A stretch of DNA of 64,000 bases from Tenacibaculum larymnensis (GTDB lineage Bacteria; Bacteroidota; Bacteroidia; Flavobacteriales; Flavobacteriaceae): positions 62,001-126,000 of the forward strand of contig NZ_JAIWJY010000002.1 in NCBI RefSeq assembly GCF_028829235.1, given 5' to 3'. Under the pieces are notes generated by a model. That model was not told the origin of the DNA. It did no database searches and saw nothing but the letters and a program-made list of their open reading frames with translations. The position numbers and the translations under genes are program-made. Shown here piece after piece: positions 43,462-54,229 of this stretch. Positions within the stretch are counted from its first letter, which is position 1, and every line of letters starts with the position of its first letter.

Positions 43462-44673
43462 ATGAAAAAACTCTACTTTAACTATTTAAACACCTTTAAA
43501 GGGCTCTCAAACGAAGTTTGGTGGCTTTCATTAATAACTCTGATAAACAGAGCAGGAACTATGGTAATTCCTTTTTTATCATTGTACCTAACAAAAAGCT
43601 TAAACTTTACTTTAAAAGATGTGGGCTGGATTATGACCTGTTTCGGGTTAGGGTCTGTATTGGGGTCTTGGTTAGGAGGTAAGCTAACGGATAAAATAGG
43701 TTTTTATAAGGTGATGAAAACTAGCCTGTTTTTGACAGGAGTTCTTTTTATAGCGTTACAATTCGTAAATACTTTTGCAGGTTTTTGTTTAGGTATTTTC
43801 TTAGTAATGTTAGTAGCAGATACATTTAGACCAGCTATGTTTGTTGCATTAAGTACTTACAGTAAACCAGAAAATAAAACACGTTCAGTAACTCTAATTC
43901 GTTTAGCAATTAACTTAGGTTTTTCAGCAGGTCCTGCCGTTGGAGGATTAATTATAACCTCGTTAGATTATAGTGGATTGTTTTGGGTAGATGGAGTTAC
44001 CTGTATTTTGGCAACAGTTTTACTGGTAAATGTATTAAACCCTAAGAAAGCAAAACCGTTAGATGAAACAAAAGTAGAGAATCCACAATCAGTATTTTCA
44101 GATAAGGCTTTTTGGGTGTTTTTTGTAGGAATGTTTGTTTTCGGATTTATTTTCCTGCAATACTTTTCTACAATGCCTTTATATTATAAAGACGTTCATC
44201 ATTTAACAGAGTTAGAAATAGGTTTGTTAATGGGGCTTAACGGGTTCTTTATATTCTTATTAGAAATGCCACTTATTAAATGGTTAGAAGAAAGTAAGTA
44301 TACCAAAGAGTTTTTAATGTTTTTTGGACTGTTACTAACAGGACTAAGTTTTGTAGTAATAAACTTAACAGGTTGGGTAGGAATTTTAATTGTAGGAATG
44401 TTACTGATGACTATAGGAGAAATGATTGCATTTCCTTTTTCAAATGCTTTTGTGATGGAGCGTGCAAAAAAAGGAAATCAAGGAGAATACATGGCATATT
44501 ATAGCATTGCGTTCTCAATGTCACATATTTTTGGGCATAATTCAGGTATGCAATTAATAGATAATATTGGTTTTGATAATACTTGGAATTTTATGATTGT
44601 GTTATCAGCCATTGGAGTATTATTCTTGTTAATGTTAGTAAGAATTGTAAAAAGAGAAAAAGTAATCGCATGA
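43462..44673 (+). CDS. MFS transporter, drug-exporter type
   Basis: The 403-residue protein has twelve hydrophobic segments and the MFS motif A region GSWLGGKLTDKIG after helix 2, with a central cytoplasmic loop (about 190-220). It resembles the MdtH-type multidrug exporters of the DHA1 group, but the substrate is unknown. The stop overlaps the next start by four bases (ATGA), so it is coupled to the VOC gene. A strong hairpin and a short ORF precede it. Confidence 0.85.
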   Translation: MKKLYFNYLNTFKGLSNEVWWLSLITLINRAGTMVIPFLSLYLTKSLNFTLKDVGWIMTCFGLGSVLGSWLGGKLTDKIGFYKVMKTSLFLTGVLFIALQFVNTFAGFCLGIFLVMLVADTFRPAMFVALSTYSKPENKTRSVTLIRLAINLGFSAGPAVGGLIITSLDYSGLFWVDGVTCILATVLLVNVLNPKKAKPLDETKVENPQSVFSDKAFWVFFVGMFVFGFIFLQYFSTMPLYYKDVHHLTELEIGLLMGLNGFFIFLLEMPLIKWLEESKYTKEFLMFFGLLLTGLSFVVINLTGWVGILIVGMLLMTIGEMIAFPFSNAFVMERAKKGNQGEYMAYYSIAFSMSHIFGHNSGMQLIDNIGFDNTWNFMIVLSAIGVLFLLMLVRIVKREKVIA

Positions 44674-45047
44674 ACTTAAATCAAGTAACGATACCTTCTA
44701 TTGATGTGAATATATCTGTAGAGTTCTATAAAAAACTAGGCTTGCATCTTATCGTAGATGCAAGTCCTAGATATGTTCGTTTTGAAGTACCAGATGGAGA
44801 AGCAACGTTTTCAATTCATCAAGTAGAAAAACTGTCTAAAGAAGAGGGAGTTACTCTCTATTTTGAAGATGATAATTTAGATGAGTTAGTAGAAGAATTA
44901 CAACAAAAAGGAATTCAGTTCACTCAGTTACCAATAGACCAACGATGGTTATGGAGAGAAGCTCATTTGTTAGATCCTGATGGAAATAAATTAATTCTGT
45001 ATAAAGCAGGCGAACACAGAAAAAATCCGCCTTGGCGAATCAAATAA
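44670..45047 (+). CDS. VOC-family (glyoxalase-like) protein
   Basis: From the ATG at 44670 the product is 125 residues, with two beta-alpha-beta-beta-beta modules: TIPSIDVNISVEFYKKLG at the start and the C-terminal AHLLDPDGNKLILYKAG typical of vicinal-oxygen-chelate proteins. Metal-site residues are partly kept. The family includes glyoxalases and antibiotic-binding resistance proteins; coupling to an exporter makes the latter worth testing. The frame is open from 44583, but that portion overlaps the MFS gene. Confidence 0.8.
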   Translation: MNLNQVTIPSIDVNISVEFYKKLGLHLIVDASPRYVRFEVPDGEATFSIHQVEKLSKEEGVTLYFEDDNLDELVEELQQKGIQFTQLPIDQRWLWREAHLLDPDGNKLILYKAGEHRKNPPWRIK

Positions 45048-45094
45048 GAAATAGAAGTTTTTATCTTTGAATATTTAATAAGAAAGTAGAAAGC

Positions 45095-45421
45095 ATGAAT
45101 ATACAAGACGCACAAAAACAAGTAGATGATTGGATTAAAAATCACGGAGTACGTTACTTTAATGAGTTAACAAATATGGCGCAACTAACAGAAGAAGTTG
45201 GAGAAGTAGCTAGAATTATTGCGCGTCGTTATGGAGAACAAAGTGAAAAAGAAAGTGATAAAAACAAAGATTTAGGTGAAGAATTGGCCGATGTAATGTT
45301 TGTTGTGTTGTGTTTGGCAAACCAAACAGGCGTAAACTTACAAGAAGCCTTTGATAAGAAGCTAGATATTAAAACTAAAAGAGATCACGACCGTCATCAC
45401 AATAACAAAAAACTACAATAA
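45095..45421 (+). CDS. MazG-like nucleotide pyrophosphohydrolase
   Basis: The 108-residue all-alpha protein has EEVGEVARIIAR and GEELADVMFVVLCLAN, giving the EExxE and ExxD metal ligands of the MazG/dUTPase-like superfamily. It would hydrolyse a nucleoside triphosphate to the monophosphate and pyrophosphate; the base is unknown. It directly abuts the next gene (TAA then ATG). Confidence 0.85.
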   Translation: MNIQDAQKQVDDWIKNHGVRYFNELTNMAQLTEEVGEVARIIARRYGEQSEKESDKNKDLGEELADVMFVVLCLANQTGVNLQEAFDKKLDIKTKRDHDRHHNNKKLQ

Positions 45422-45670
45422 ATGAGTCTCATAAAAAATATACAAAAAGGAAGTTTTTGGATTAATGTTTTAAAAGTAGGAACCCCATTTTTGATAATAG
45501 TAGCTGTCTTTTCTTTATTATTTAAAACAGGAGGGGCTATTTTTTCAGGAGACTTTGAAACTGTATACAATGTACATTTCGCGAATAAACAGTGGATTCG
45601 CTTTTGGCTAAGTAAAGTTGTAATCGCACTTATTTACAGTATATACATTGTAAATAAAAAAACGAAGTAG
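45422..45670 (+). CDS. Small membrane protein, 82 residues
   Basis: The product has two hydrophobic segments (about 17-36 and 60-77) with a polar loop between them (FSGDFETVYNVHFANKQW). It begins at the base after the MazG stop and ends 6 bases before aroA, so it sits in the operon. It is a small lineage-specific membrane protein of unknown function. Confidence 0.7.
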   Translation: MSLIKNIQKGSFWINVLKVGTPFLIIVAVFSLLFKTGGAIFSGDFETVYNVHFANKQWIRFWLSKVVIALIYSIYIVNKKTK

Positions 45671-45676
45671 TTTTTT

Positions 45677-46906
45677 ATGGATTTAAGATTAAAAACCGAA
45701 GAGTTTAAATCGGATACTCATATAACGATTTCAGGGTCAAAAAGTGAATCAAATAGATTACTGATTTTACAGCAATTATATCCCGATTTACAGATAGAAA
45801 ATTTATCAGACTCTGATGATACACACCATTTACAAGGAGCGTTAACTTCTGATGATACAGTTGCAGACATTGGACATGCAGGAACTGCGATGCGTTTTTT
45901 AACTGCTTTTTTTGCAACTCAAGAAGGTGTTACAAAAATATTACAGGGTTCAGACCGTATGCACAACAGACCAATACAAATTTTAGTTGATGCTTTACGC
46001 AATTTAGGAGCAGATATAGAGTACGTTGAAAAAGAAGGATACCCGCCACTCAAAATATCAGGGAAAAAACTAACAAAGGATAAAGTTTCAATTAATGGAA
46101 ATGTAAGTAGTCAATACATTTCAGCATTAATGCTAATTGCTCCAAGCCTGGAAAAAGGATTGGAAATTGAATTGATAGGAGAAATTACTTCGGTTCCTTA
46201 TATCAACATGACTTTACAGTTACTACATCAATTAGAAATTAAGGCTGAATTTGAAGGACAGCTTATAAAAATCAAACCAAAATTAACTGTAAAAAAGCAA
46301 ACAGTAGTTGTAGAGTCTGACTGGAGTTCAGCGTCTTATTTTTATTCGATTATAGCATTGAGTAAAGTAGGTTCCTCTGTGAAATTATCAGCTTATAAAA
46401 AAGATAGTTTACAAGGAGATAGTTGTTTGTCAGAAATATATAAACATTTTGGAGTAACTACTGTTTTTGAAGAAAATTCAATTCTTTTAACAAAAGAGAA
46501 AAAGCATAACTCAGAAGTATTAGAGCAAAATTTAAAAAATGCACCAGATATAGCGCAAACTATTGCAGTTACTTGCTTCGGGTTAGGAATTGCTTGTGAT
46601 TTGTCAGGTTTGCACACATTAAAAATTAAAGAAACCGATCGCTTAGAAGCATTACGTGAGGAGTTAACAAAATTAGGAGCTGATATTTCTGTAACGAATG
46701 AAAGTTTACATTTAAAATCATCTTCAGAAATTAAAGAAAACATTCAAATAGCTACCTATAATGATCACCGAATGGCGATGGCATTTGCACCACTAGCATT
46801 AAAAGTTCCTATTGAAATTTTAGAAGCTGAAGTAGTAACTAAATCGTATAGAAATTTTTGGAAAGATATGCTTAGTGTAGGAATTCAGAATGTTACCATA
46901 AAATAA
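45677..46906 (+). CDS. aroA: 3-phosphoshikimate 1-carboxyvinyltransferase
   Basis: AroA (EPSP synthase) joins shikimate 3-phosphate and phosphoenolpyruvate in the shikimate pathway. The 409-residue protein has ISGSKSESNRLLIL (Lys22 and Arg27 of the substrate site), the GHAGTAMRF loop, DRLEALREELTKLG and DHRMAMAFAPLAL. The family usually has GNAGTAMR; here Asn is His. It sits apart from the pheA operon and lacks a visible leader. Confidence 0.94.
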   Translation: MDLRLKTEEFKSDTHITISGSKSESNRLLILQQLYPDLQIENLSDSDDTHHLQGALTSDDTVADIGHAGTAMRFLTAFFATQEGVTKILQGSDRMHNRPIQILVDALRNLGADIEYVEKEGYPPLKISGKKLTKDKVSINGNVSSQYISALMLIAPSLEKGLEIELIGEITSVPYINMTLQLLHQLEIKAEFEGQLIKIKPKLTVKKQTVVVESDWSSASYFYSIIALSKVGSSVKLSAYKKDSLQGDSCLSEIYKHFGVTTVFEENSILLTKEKKHNSEVLEQNLKNAPDIAQTIAVTCFGLGIACDLSGLHTLKIKETDRLEALREELTKLGADISVTNESLHLKSSSEIKENIQIATYNDHRMAMAFAPLALKVPIEILEAEVVTKSYRNFWKDMLSVGIQNVTIK

Positions 46907-46918
46907 TACGGTAATCGC

Positions 46919-46950
46919 TTGACAACCCCTATGTTGAAATTGTATATTTG
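46919..46950 (+). promoter_or_regulatory. queA promoter
   Basis: TTG (46919-46921), a 21-base spacer and TATATTTG (46943-46950) match the Bacteroidota -33/-7 consensus exactly. The transcript would start about 20 bases before the queA ATG. Confidence 0.65.
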
Positions 46951-46973
46951 CGATCGTTAAGAAAATTTTACAA

Positions 46974-48023
46974 ATGAAATTATCAAATTTTAATTTTGAA
47001 TTGCCAAAAGAATTATTGGCAGAATATCCTTCAGAGCACAGAGACGAAGCACGATTAATGGTATTGCACCGTGACACACAAAAAATCGAGCATAAACTAT
47101 TTAAAGATTTAATCGATTATTTTGATGAAGGAGATGTAATGATGTTAAACAATACGAAAGTATTTCCTGCCCGTATGTACGGAAACAAGGAAAAAACTGG
47201 AGCTCGTATTGAAGTATTTTTATTACGTGAGTTAAATGCTGAAAATCGTTTGTGGGATGTATTAGTAGACCCAGCAAGAAAAATAAGAATAGGTAATAAG
47301 TTATTCTTTGGAGATGATGAGAGTTTAGTAGCTGAGGTTATTGATAATACTACTTCACGTGGTAGAACATTACGTTTCTTATTTGATGGTCCTTATGAGG
47401 AATTCAGAAAGAAATTAATCGAGTTAGGAGAAACTCCATTACCAAAATACATTAAACGTGAGGTAGAGCCAGAAGATGAAGACCGTTACCAAACTATCTT
47501 TGCAAAGCACGAAGGAGCAGTAGCAGCACCAACTGCAGGTTTACACTTCTCTAAACACTTAATGAAACGTTTAGAAATTAAAGGTGTAGATTTTGCTGAA
47601 ACAACGTTACATGTAGGTTTAGGTACCTTTAACCCAGTTGAGGTTGAAGACTTATCAAAGCATAAGATGGATTCTGAGCAAATTGTTATTCCACAAGCTA
47701 GTGCAGATATGGTGAATAATGCTATTGCTAATAAGAAAAGAGTATGTGCAGTAGGTACTACAGTGATGAGAACGATTGAATCATCAGTGTCTTCAAGCAA
47801 CCAATTAAACGCTTTTGAAGGGTGGACTAACAAGTTTATTTTCCCTCCATATGATTTTAGTATAGCTAATTGTATGGTGACAAACTTCCACACACCAAAA
47901 TCAACATTGTTAATGATGGTATCTGCATTTGCAGGGCACGATTTTGTTATGGAAGCATACCAAGAAGCAATAAAAGAAAAATATAAATTTTACTCGTACG
48001 GAGATGCGATGTTAATTTTATAA
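46974..48023 (+). CDS. queA: tRNA preQ1(34) S-adenosylmethionine ribosyltransferase-isomerase
   Basis: QueA transfers and isomerises the ribosyl part of SAM onto preQ1 in tRNA, making epoxyqueuosine. The 349-residue protein begins [19 protein letters not shown] and has the [14 protein letters not shown] and [14 protein letters not shown] blocks of the family. It stands alone with a clear promoter and a terminator. Confidence 0.95.
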   Translation: MKLSNFNFELPKELLAEYPSEHRDEARLMVLHRDTQKIEHKLFKDLIDYFDEGDVMMLNNTKVFPARMYGNKEKTGARIEVFLLRELNAENRLWDVLVDPARKIRIGNKLFFGDDESLVAEVIDNTTSRGRTLRFLFDGPYEEFRKKLIELGETPLPKYIKREVEPEDEDRYQTIFAKHEGAVAAPTAGLHFSKHLMKRLEIKGVDFAETTLHVGLGTFNPVEVEDLSKHKMDSEQIVIPQASADMVNNAIANKKRVCAVGTTVMRTIESSVSSSNQLNAFEGWTNKFIFPPYDFSIANCMVTNFHTPKSTLLMMVSAFAGHDFVMEAYQEAIKEKYKFYSYGDAMLIL

Positions 48024-48042
48024 AATAGTTTTTTAAACCATT

Positions 48043-48077
48043 AACAAAACCTCACAAGTAACTTGTGAGGTTTTGTG
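48043..48077 (+). terminator. queA terminator
   Basis: A stem of about 15 bp (ACAAAACCTCACAAGT / ACTTGTGAGGTTTTGT) lies after the queA stop. Confidence 0.8.
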
Positions 48078-48091
48078 TATTTTTGTACTAG

Positions 48092-49132
48092 ATGACACTA
48101 AAGAAGAAAGACATACGCGCATTAACCAAAGAACAGCTTCGTGATTTTTTTGTAGAAAACGGAGATAAAGCTTTTCGTGGTAACCAAGTATATGAATGGT
48201 TATGGCATAAAGCAGCACATTCGTTTGATGATATGACAAGTTTATCTAAAGCAACAAGAAAAATGCTTGATGAGAACTTTGTAATCAATCATATTGAAGT
48301 TGATACAATGCAGCGTAGTAATGATGGTACTATAAAAAATGCAATTAAACTCCATGACGGATTAATTGTAGAGTCAGTTTTAATTCCTACTGAAAAACGT
48401 ACTACTGCTTGTGTATCTAGTCAAGTAGGTTGTAGTTTGGACTGTAAGTTTTGTGCAACAGCTCGTTTAAAACGTATGCGTAATTTGAATGCAGATGAAA
48501 TTTACGATCAAGTTGTAGCAATTGATAAACAGAGCAGATTATACCATAACCATAAATTATCAAATATTGTTTTTATGGGAATGGGAGAACCTTTAATGAA
48601 TTACAATAATGTAATTAAAGCTATTGATAAAATAACTTCAGAAGAAGGCTTAGGAATGGCAGCTCGTAGGATTACAGTATCAACTTCTGGTGTACCTAAA
48701 ATGATTAAAAAGATGGCAGATGATGAGGTGCGTTTTAATTTAGCTGTTTCTTTACATTCTGCTATTGATGAAGTTCGAACATCTATAATGCCATTTAACT
48801 CTACTTTTCCGTTAAAAGACTTAAAAGAATCATTAGAATATTGGTATGAAAAAACAAAACGAAAAATAACGTATGAATATGTTGTTTGGAATGGAATTAA
48901 CGATAGAAAAGAAGATATTGATGCATTGGTTCGATTCTGTAGTTATGTTCCTTGTAAAGTCAATTTAATTGAATATAACCCAATAGATGATGGAGAGTTT
49001 CAGCAAGCTTCAGATAGAGCTTTAAATAATTATATTTCTAATTTAGAAATGAACGATATTGTAGTAAATGTACGTCGTTCTAGAGGAAAAGATATTGATG
49101 CAGCTTGTGGGCAATTAGCAAATAAATCTTAG
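48092..49132 (+). CDS. rlmN: 23S rRNA (adenine(2503)-C2)-methyltransferase
   Basis: RlmN is a radical SAM enzyme that methylates A2503 of 23S rRNA and A37 of tRNA. The 346-residue protein has the radical SAM cluster Cys114, Cys118 and Cys121 in GCSLDCKFC, the GEPLMNY block, and the methyl-carrying Cys339 in DIDAACGQLA. A -7 box (TATTTTTG, 48078-48085) lies a few bases upstream, within the terminator end of queA. Confidence 0.95.
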   Translation: MTLKKKDIRALTKEQLRDFFVENGDKAFRGNQVYEWLWHKAAHSFDDMTSLSKATRKMLDENFVINHIEVDTMQRSNDGTIKNAIKLHDGLIVESVLIPTEKRTTACVSSQVGCSLDCKFCATARLKRMRNLNADEIYDQVVAIDKQSRLYHNHKLSNIVFMGMGEPLMNYNNVIKAIDKITSEEGLGMAARRITVSTSGVPKMIKKMADDEVRFNLAVSLHSAIDEVRTSIMPFNSTFPLKDLKESLEYWYEKTKRKITYEYVVWNGINDRKEDIDALVRFCSYVPCKVNLIEYNPIDDGEFQQASDRALNNYISNLEMNDIVVNVRRSRGKDIDAACGQLANKS

Positions 49133-49134
49133 GC

Positions 49135-49407
49135 TTACATAAACAAAAAAACGATAAGAAAAGAGAGTAGCATTAAACTTAAGTTAAAGATAGCTTTGTA
49201 AAGTTTTAGTTTTTTTGAGAAAGCTAATACAATTACATCTAATATTCCCAATAAAAATATAGAAGGAACACCTAAAAAAGTATATGGTAAAATAATTGGG
49301 TTACCTAAACAAGAACGCTGATTACTGTCAGAAATATAAATACCAAATGATATAAAAGAGATACAGATTATAAGAAAAATAAGTCCTCTTGTCTTTAAAT
49401 GTTTCAT
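49135..49407 (-). CDS. Small membrane protein, about 90 residues
   Basis: From the Met at 49407 the product has three hydrophobic helices (about 5-22, 33-53 and 68-88) and a short Cys-containing loop (DSNQRSCLGNP). The frame is open to 49434. It is convergent with rlmN (2-base gap) and faces the polyprenyl synthetase gene. No family is recognised; it is likely an inner-membrane protein of unknown function. Confidence 0.6.
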   Translation of the reverse strand: MKHLKTRGLIFLIICISFISFGIYISDSNQRSCLGNPIILPYTFLGVPSIFLLGILDVIVLAFSKKLKLYKAIFNLSLMLLSFLIVFLFM

Positions 49408-49461
49408 ATTTTTTTTAAAATCAAAAGTAAACATTATTTATTCTTATTTTTGTTCACTAAT

Positions 49462-50439
49462 ATGAAGCCAGTAGAGCAAATAAAACTTCCGATTGCTAAA
49501 GAAATGGAACTCTTTGAAACTAAGTTCAAAGACTCGATGTTGTCTAAAGTTCCATTATTAAATAGAATAACTTATTATATAGTTCGTAGAAAAGGAAAAC
49601 AAATGCGACCTATGTTTGTGTTTTTAGTTGCAAAAATGGTTTCTAACGGCGGTTTTGATGAGCGTACATATAGAGGAGCATCAGTGGTAGAATTAATTCA
49701 CACAGCGACCTTAGTACATGATGATGTAGTTGATGATAGTAATCGACGTAGAGGTTTCTTCTCAATTAATGCGCTTTGGAAAAATAAAATAGCCGTTTTA
49801 GTAGGTGACTACTTACTTTCTAAAGGACTATTGTTGTCTATAGATAATGAAGATTTCGATTTGTTAAAACTCATTTCTATAGCTGTTCGAGAAATGAGTG
49901 AAGGAGAACTATTACAAATTGAAAAAGCTCGAAAACTTGATATTACAGAGGAGGTTTATTTTGAAATCATCCGTCAAAAGACAGCTACGTTAATAGCAGC
50001 TTGTTGTGGTATTGGTGCCGCATCGGTTGGAGCAAATAACGAAACTGTTCAACAAATGCGGAAGTTTGGAGAGTATATTGGTATTGCCTTTCAAATTAAA
50101 GATGATTTGTTTGATTATACAGAAGATAAAATAGGTAAGCCAACAGGAATTGATATCAAAGAGCAAAAGATGACACTTCCGTTAATTTATACATTGAATA
50201 CTTGTTCACAAAAAGAAAAATCGTGGTTAATCAATTCGGTTAAAAAGCATAATAAAAACAAAAAAAGAGTAAAAGAAGTTATTGCTTTTGTAAAAGAAAA
50301 TGGTGGGCTAGAATATACTACTGCCAAAATGCACGATTATAAAAATAAAGCATTGGCTATTCTCAATAATTACCCTGATTCAGATTATAAAGACTCTTTA
50401 TTACAAATGATAGATTATGTTGTGGAGAGAAAAATATAA
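49462..50439 (+). CDS. Trans-polyprenyl diphosphate synthase
   Basis: The 325-residue all-alpha enzyme has the two Asp-rich motifs, DDVVDD at 87-92 and DDLFDYTED further on, which bind the Mg-diphosphate of the allylic substrate. It makes a long-chain prenyl diphosphate, probably the octaprenyl or similar side chain of menaquinone. The frame is open from 49399, but the ATG at 49462 gives the normal start. Confidence 0.92.
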   Translation: MKPVEQIKLPIAKEMELFETKFKDSMLSKVPLLNRITYYIVRRKGKQMRPMFVFLVAKMVSNGGFDERTYRGASVVELIHTATLVHDDVVDDSNRRRGFFSINALWKNKIAVLVGDYLLSKGLLLSIDNEDFDLLKLISIAVREMSEGELLQIEKARKLDITEEVYFEIIRQKTATLIAACCGIGAASVGANNETVQQMRKFGEYIGIAFQIKDDLFDYTEDKIGKPTGIDIKEQKMTLPLIYTLNTCSQKEKSWLINSVKKHNKNKKRVKEVIAFVKENGGLEYTTAKMHDYKNKALAILNNYPDSDYKDSLLQMIDYVVERKI

Positions 50440-50447
50440 AAATAAAT

Positions 50448-50479
50448 AAAAACCCTCAAGATTCTTCTCGAGGATTTTT
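50448..50479. terminator. Hairpin between convergent genes
   Basis: The arms AAAAACCCTCAAG and CTCGAGGATTTTT pair with two mismatches and are flanked by A and T runs, between the polyprenyl synthase and lipase-like genes. Confidence 0.6.
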
Positions 50480-50501
50480 GGTTAACAAACAAACTAATTA
50501 C

Positions 50502-51482
50502 CTAATAAGTACTGTGGTATTTTACCATTTGTAATTGATAGTACCCCGATAAGTTTTTAACCCCAAAATGACCGTATGGAGCAGAACTGTAATATTTTTC
50601 TCCATCTTGGGTGTTTATTCTACATGTATTTTCCCCATAAACAATACAACCATAACCAACAACTTGATCGGCAGAACTCCATATAGAATAAACGTTATTC
50701 GCTTCTTTTGTAGGGTTATTATTTAATTCTGTTAGGAAATTAGAAACTCCATAAGGACCAGCTCCCCAGAAAATATATCCAGGGTAAAAACCATTAACAT
50801 CACTACAAGTTGGTACTCCAGTGCCTGAATAATAACATGATGTTAAACCTCTGTTAGCACCTGCAATTCCTACAAAAGTATCGACGTAGTTTAATGAGTT
50901 TCCTAAGTTATAGTTACCATAAGCTTGGTCGTAAGCATTACCTCCTTTTATAGATTTTCTACCTAAAGTAACTCCCATAGAATGACCAATTACATCTACT
51001 TTTTGAGCACCAGTATAATTTTTAACAGCTTGTATAAAAGTTCTAATCCTTTGTAAAAACTCCTTACTATGATAGTTAGAAGAAGCATTATATGGATTAG
51101 CACTTCCCCAAGTTAAGGCATACAATTCACTAGTTTTGTATCCATTATTTAGAAAATAGTTTATGGGTTCTTCCCAGCCGTCAGCTTTATCACTATTACC
51201 ATGTATAAATATAACAGGTTGATTATTTAGTATTTCAGAACTAGAAGTTTTACCACCATAACTGTAACCTATGCTACCTTTAAAATTATAAAAACCATAA
51301 CCGTTTTGTTGAAGCCAATTATCAAAGTGAGTGGTAATTTGAAATGTACCAATACTTTTATTTAGTGATGTTGGTGTTTTGTAAGAACTGTTACCTTTAA
51401 TTAAATCATCTTCACTTTCTGTGGAACAAGCTATTAGGAAAATAGAAAAAACAAACACAATAAAACCATATTTTTTTAACAT
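50502..51482 (-). CDS. Secreted lipase-like alpha/beta hydrolase, lipoprotein
   Basis: The 326-residue protein has a lipoprotein signal with Cys19 (LIACSTE), an oxyanion region VIFIHGNSDKADGW, the nucleophile elbow GHSMG in VDVIGHSMGVTLG, and downstream Asp and His candidates in SSADQVVG and YGHFGV. The fold and the Cys-rich middle (TSCYYSGTGVPTCSD) resemble class-2 (EstB/nematode LIPS-like) lipases. It would act outside the cell or at the outer membrane. Substrate unknown. Confidence 0.8.
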   Translation of the reverse strand: MLKKYGFIVFVFSIFLIACSTESEDDLIKGNSSYKTPTSLNKSIGTFQITTHFDNWLQQNGYGFYNFKGSIGYSYGGKTSSSEILNNQPVIFIHGNSDKADGWEEPINYFLNNGYKTSELYALTWGSANPYNASSNYHSKEFLQRIRTFIQAVKNYTGAQKVDVIGHSMGVTLGRKSIKGGNAYDQAYGNYNLGNSLNYVDTFVGIAGANRGLTSCYYSGTGVPTCSDVNGFYPGYIFWGAGPYGVSNFLTELNNNPTKEANNVYSIWSSADQVVGYGCIVYGENTCRINTQDGEKYYSSAPYGHFGVKNLSGYYQLQMVKYHSTY

Positions 51483-51649
51483 AATTAATTTAGTTTTTGG
51501 GGTTCAATATTCACAATTTAGATAAGAATAAATATTGTAGTTATTTAAAACTAAAGATTTGTTGTACAGACTATTGTGTTGAGCAGAGTTCTTTTCTGTA
51601 ATATTTTCAGGTTTTTCGACTTGTATTGATAGGGGTGAGACTTTCGGTT

Positions 51650-51683
51650 ATAAAAAAACCTCGAGACATGTCTCGAGGTTTCT
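51650..51683 (-). terminator. groEL terminator
   Basis: A 13-bp perfect palindrome (51656-51681, AAACCTCGAGACA and complement) is followed on the minus strand by a T-run, 28 bases after the groEL stop. Confidence 0.8.
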
Positions 51684-51708
51684 TATATCTATCTATGGAG
51701 ATTCGCCA

Positions 51709-53352
<1,644 letters not shown>

Positions 53353-53361
53353 TTAAGTTTT

Positions 53362-53437
53362 TTAGCCGTTAGCATATAGCTTTTGGCTTAGTTTTTAAAT
53401 TTTGTTTAATTGGCTAGTAGCGAAAAGCTAATAGCAA
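53362..53437 (-). repeat. Degenerate TAGC inverted repeat between groES and groEL
   Basis: Two segments, 53362-53389 and 53411-53437, are built from repeated TAGC/GCTA steps and are imperfectly complementary, so the mRNA could form a long weak hairpin in the groES-groEL spacer. This may stabilise or process the message. No coding sequence lies here. Confidence 0.45.
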
Positions 53438-53444
53438 AGAAATT

Positions 53445-53720
53445 TTAGATAATAGCGAATATGTCGCTTTCTCTCATAATTAAATAATCTTTTCCTTCTA
53501 ATTTAAGCTCAGTACCAGCGTACTTTCCGTATAAAACAGTATCACCAACTTTTACAGTTAAAGGCTCTTCTTTTGTTCCGTTTCCTACGGCTACGACAGT
53601 ACCTTTTTGTGGTTTTTCCTTTGCGTTGTCAGGGATGATGATTCCTGATGCTGTAGTAGTTTCTGCTGCAGCTGGTTCAACAAGAACTCTGTCTGCTAAA
53701 GGTTTAATGTTTAATCCCAT
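53445..53720 (-). CDS. groS: Co-chaperonin GroES, 10 kDa
   Basis: GroES caps the GroEL ring. The 91-residue protein has the family blocks [12 protein letters not shown], the mobile loop around [19 protein letters not shown] and the C-terminal [11 protein letters not shown]. It is the first gene of the operon and is preceded by a possible operator that overlaps the promoter. Confidence 0.97.
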   Translation of the reverse strand: MGLNIKPLADRVLVEPAAAETTTASGIIIPDNAKEKPQKGTVVAVGNGTKEEPLTVKVGDTVLYGKYAGTELKLEGKDYLIMRESDIFAII

Positions 53721-53764
53721 TTTATATATTTTGATTGATTAAATTAATTTTTACTGGTTAAGTT

Positions 53765-53800
53765 TTGTCAGAAATTATGCCATTAGATTTTTGCTGACAA
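53765..53800 (-). promoter_or_regulatory. Inverted repeat over the groES promoter
   Basis: TTGTCAG and CTGACAA (minus strand, 53800-53794 and 53771-53765) are perfect inverted repeats separated by 22 bases. The first arm includes a TTG that would serve as the -33 element, with a TAAT box about 20 bases on, so a bound repressor could block transcription. It is a candidate heat-shock operator; the protein is unknown. Confidence 0.45.
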
Positions 53801-53828
53801 TTTTTCTAATAGATTAGACTAATACATA

Positions 53829-53866
53829 AAAAAAAATGCCAACGTGTCATTTACGTTGGCATTTTA
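53829..53866 (-). terminator. Terminator of the secG unit
   Basis: A 13-bp stem (53833-53845 with 53853-53865) is followed on the minus strand by a T-run. It lies after secG and before the groES promoter. Confidence 0.8.
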
Positions 53867-53884
53867 TATTTTTTTTGTGAAAAA

Positions 53885-54229
53885 CTACTGAGCGCTATCT
53901 TTAGCAGTATCTGTTGCTGCTGGTGTAGCAGGCGTAGTTGTAGTTTCAATATTGTTTAAAGTTTCATTTAATTGAGGAGCGTCAGCTGCATTACCTCTTG
54001 GAATAGCGAAGTTTGCTAATAAAATTAAAGCAAACATAGTAATAGCTAATGTCCAAGTAGTTCTGTCTAAAAAGCTATTTGTATTTTGTACACCTCCAAT
54101 ATTTTGAGCTCCACCGCCTCCAAATGATGAAGATAATCCTCCACCTTTAGGATTTTGAACCATTACAATTAAGATTAATGCTATTGCAACAATCAATATT
54201 AAAACTAAAAGTAAAGTATACGTTGTCAT
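53885..54229 (-). CDS. secG: Preprotein translocase subunit SecG
   Basis: SecG is the small inner-membrane subunit of the SecYEG channel. The 114-residue protein has two hydrophobic helices (about 4-22 and 54-72) joined by the typical loop VMVQNPKGGGLSSSFGG, and an acidic/Thr-rich tail. It begins one base after the TPR-like gene stop and ends the chain of genes running from miaB. Confidence 0.92.
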   Translation of the reverse strand: MTTYTLLLVLILIVAIALILIVMVQNPKGGGLSSSFGGGGAQNIGGVQNTNSFLDRTTWTLAITMFALILLANFAIPRGNAADAPQLNETLNNIETTTTPATPAATDTAKDSAQ

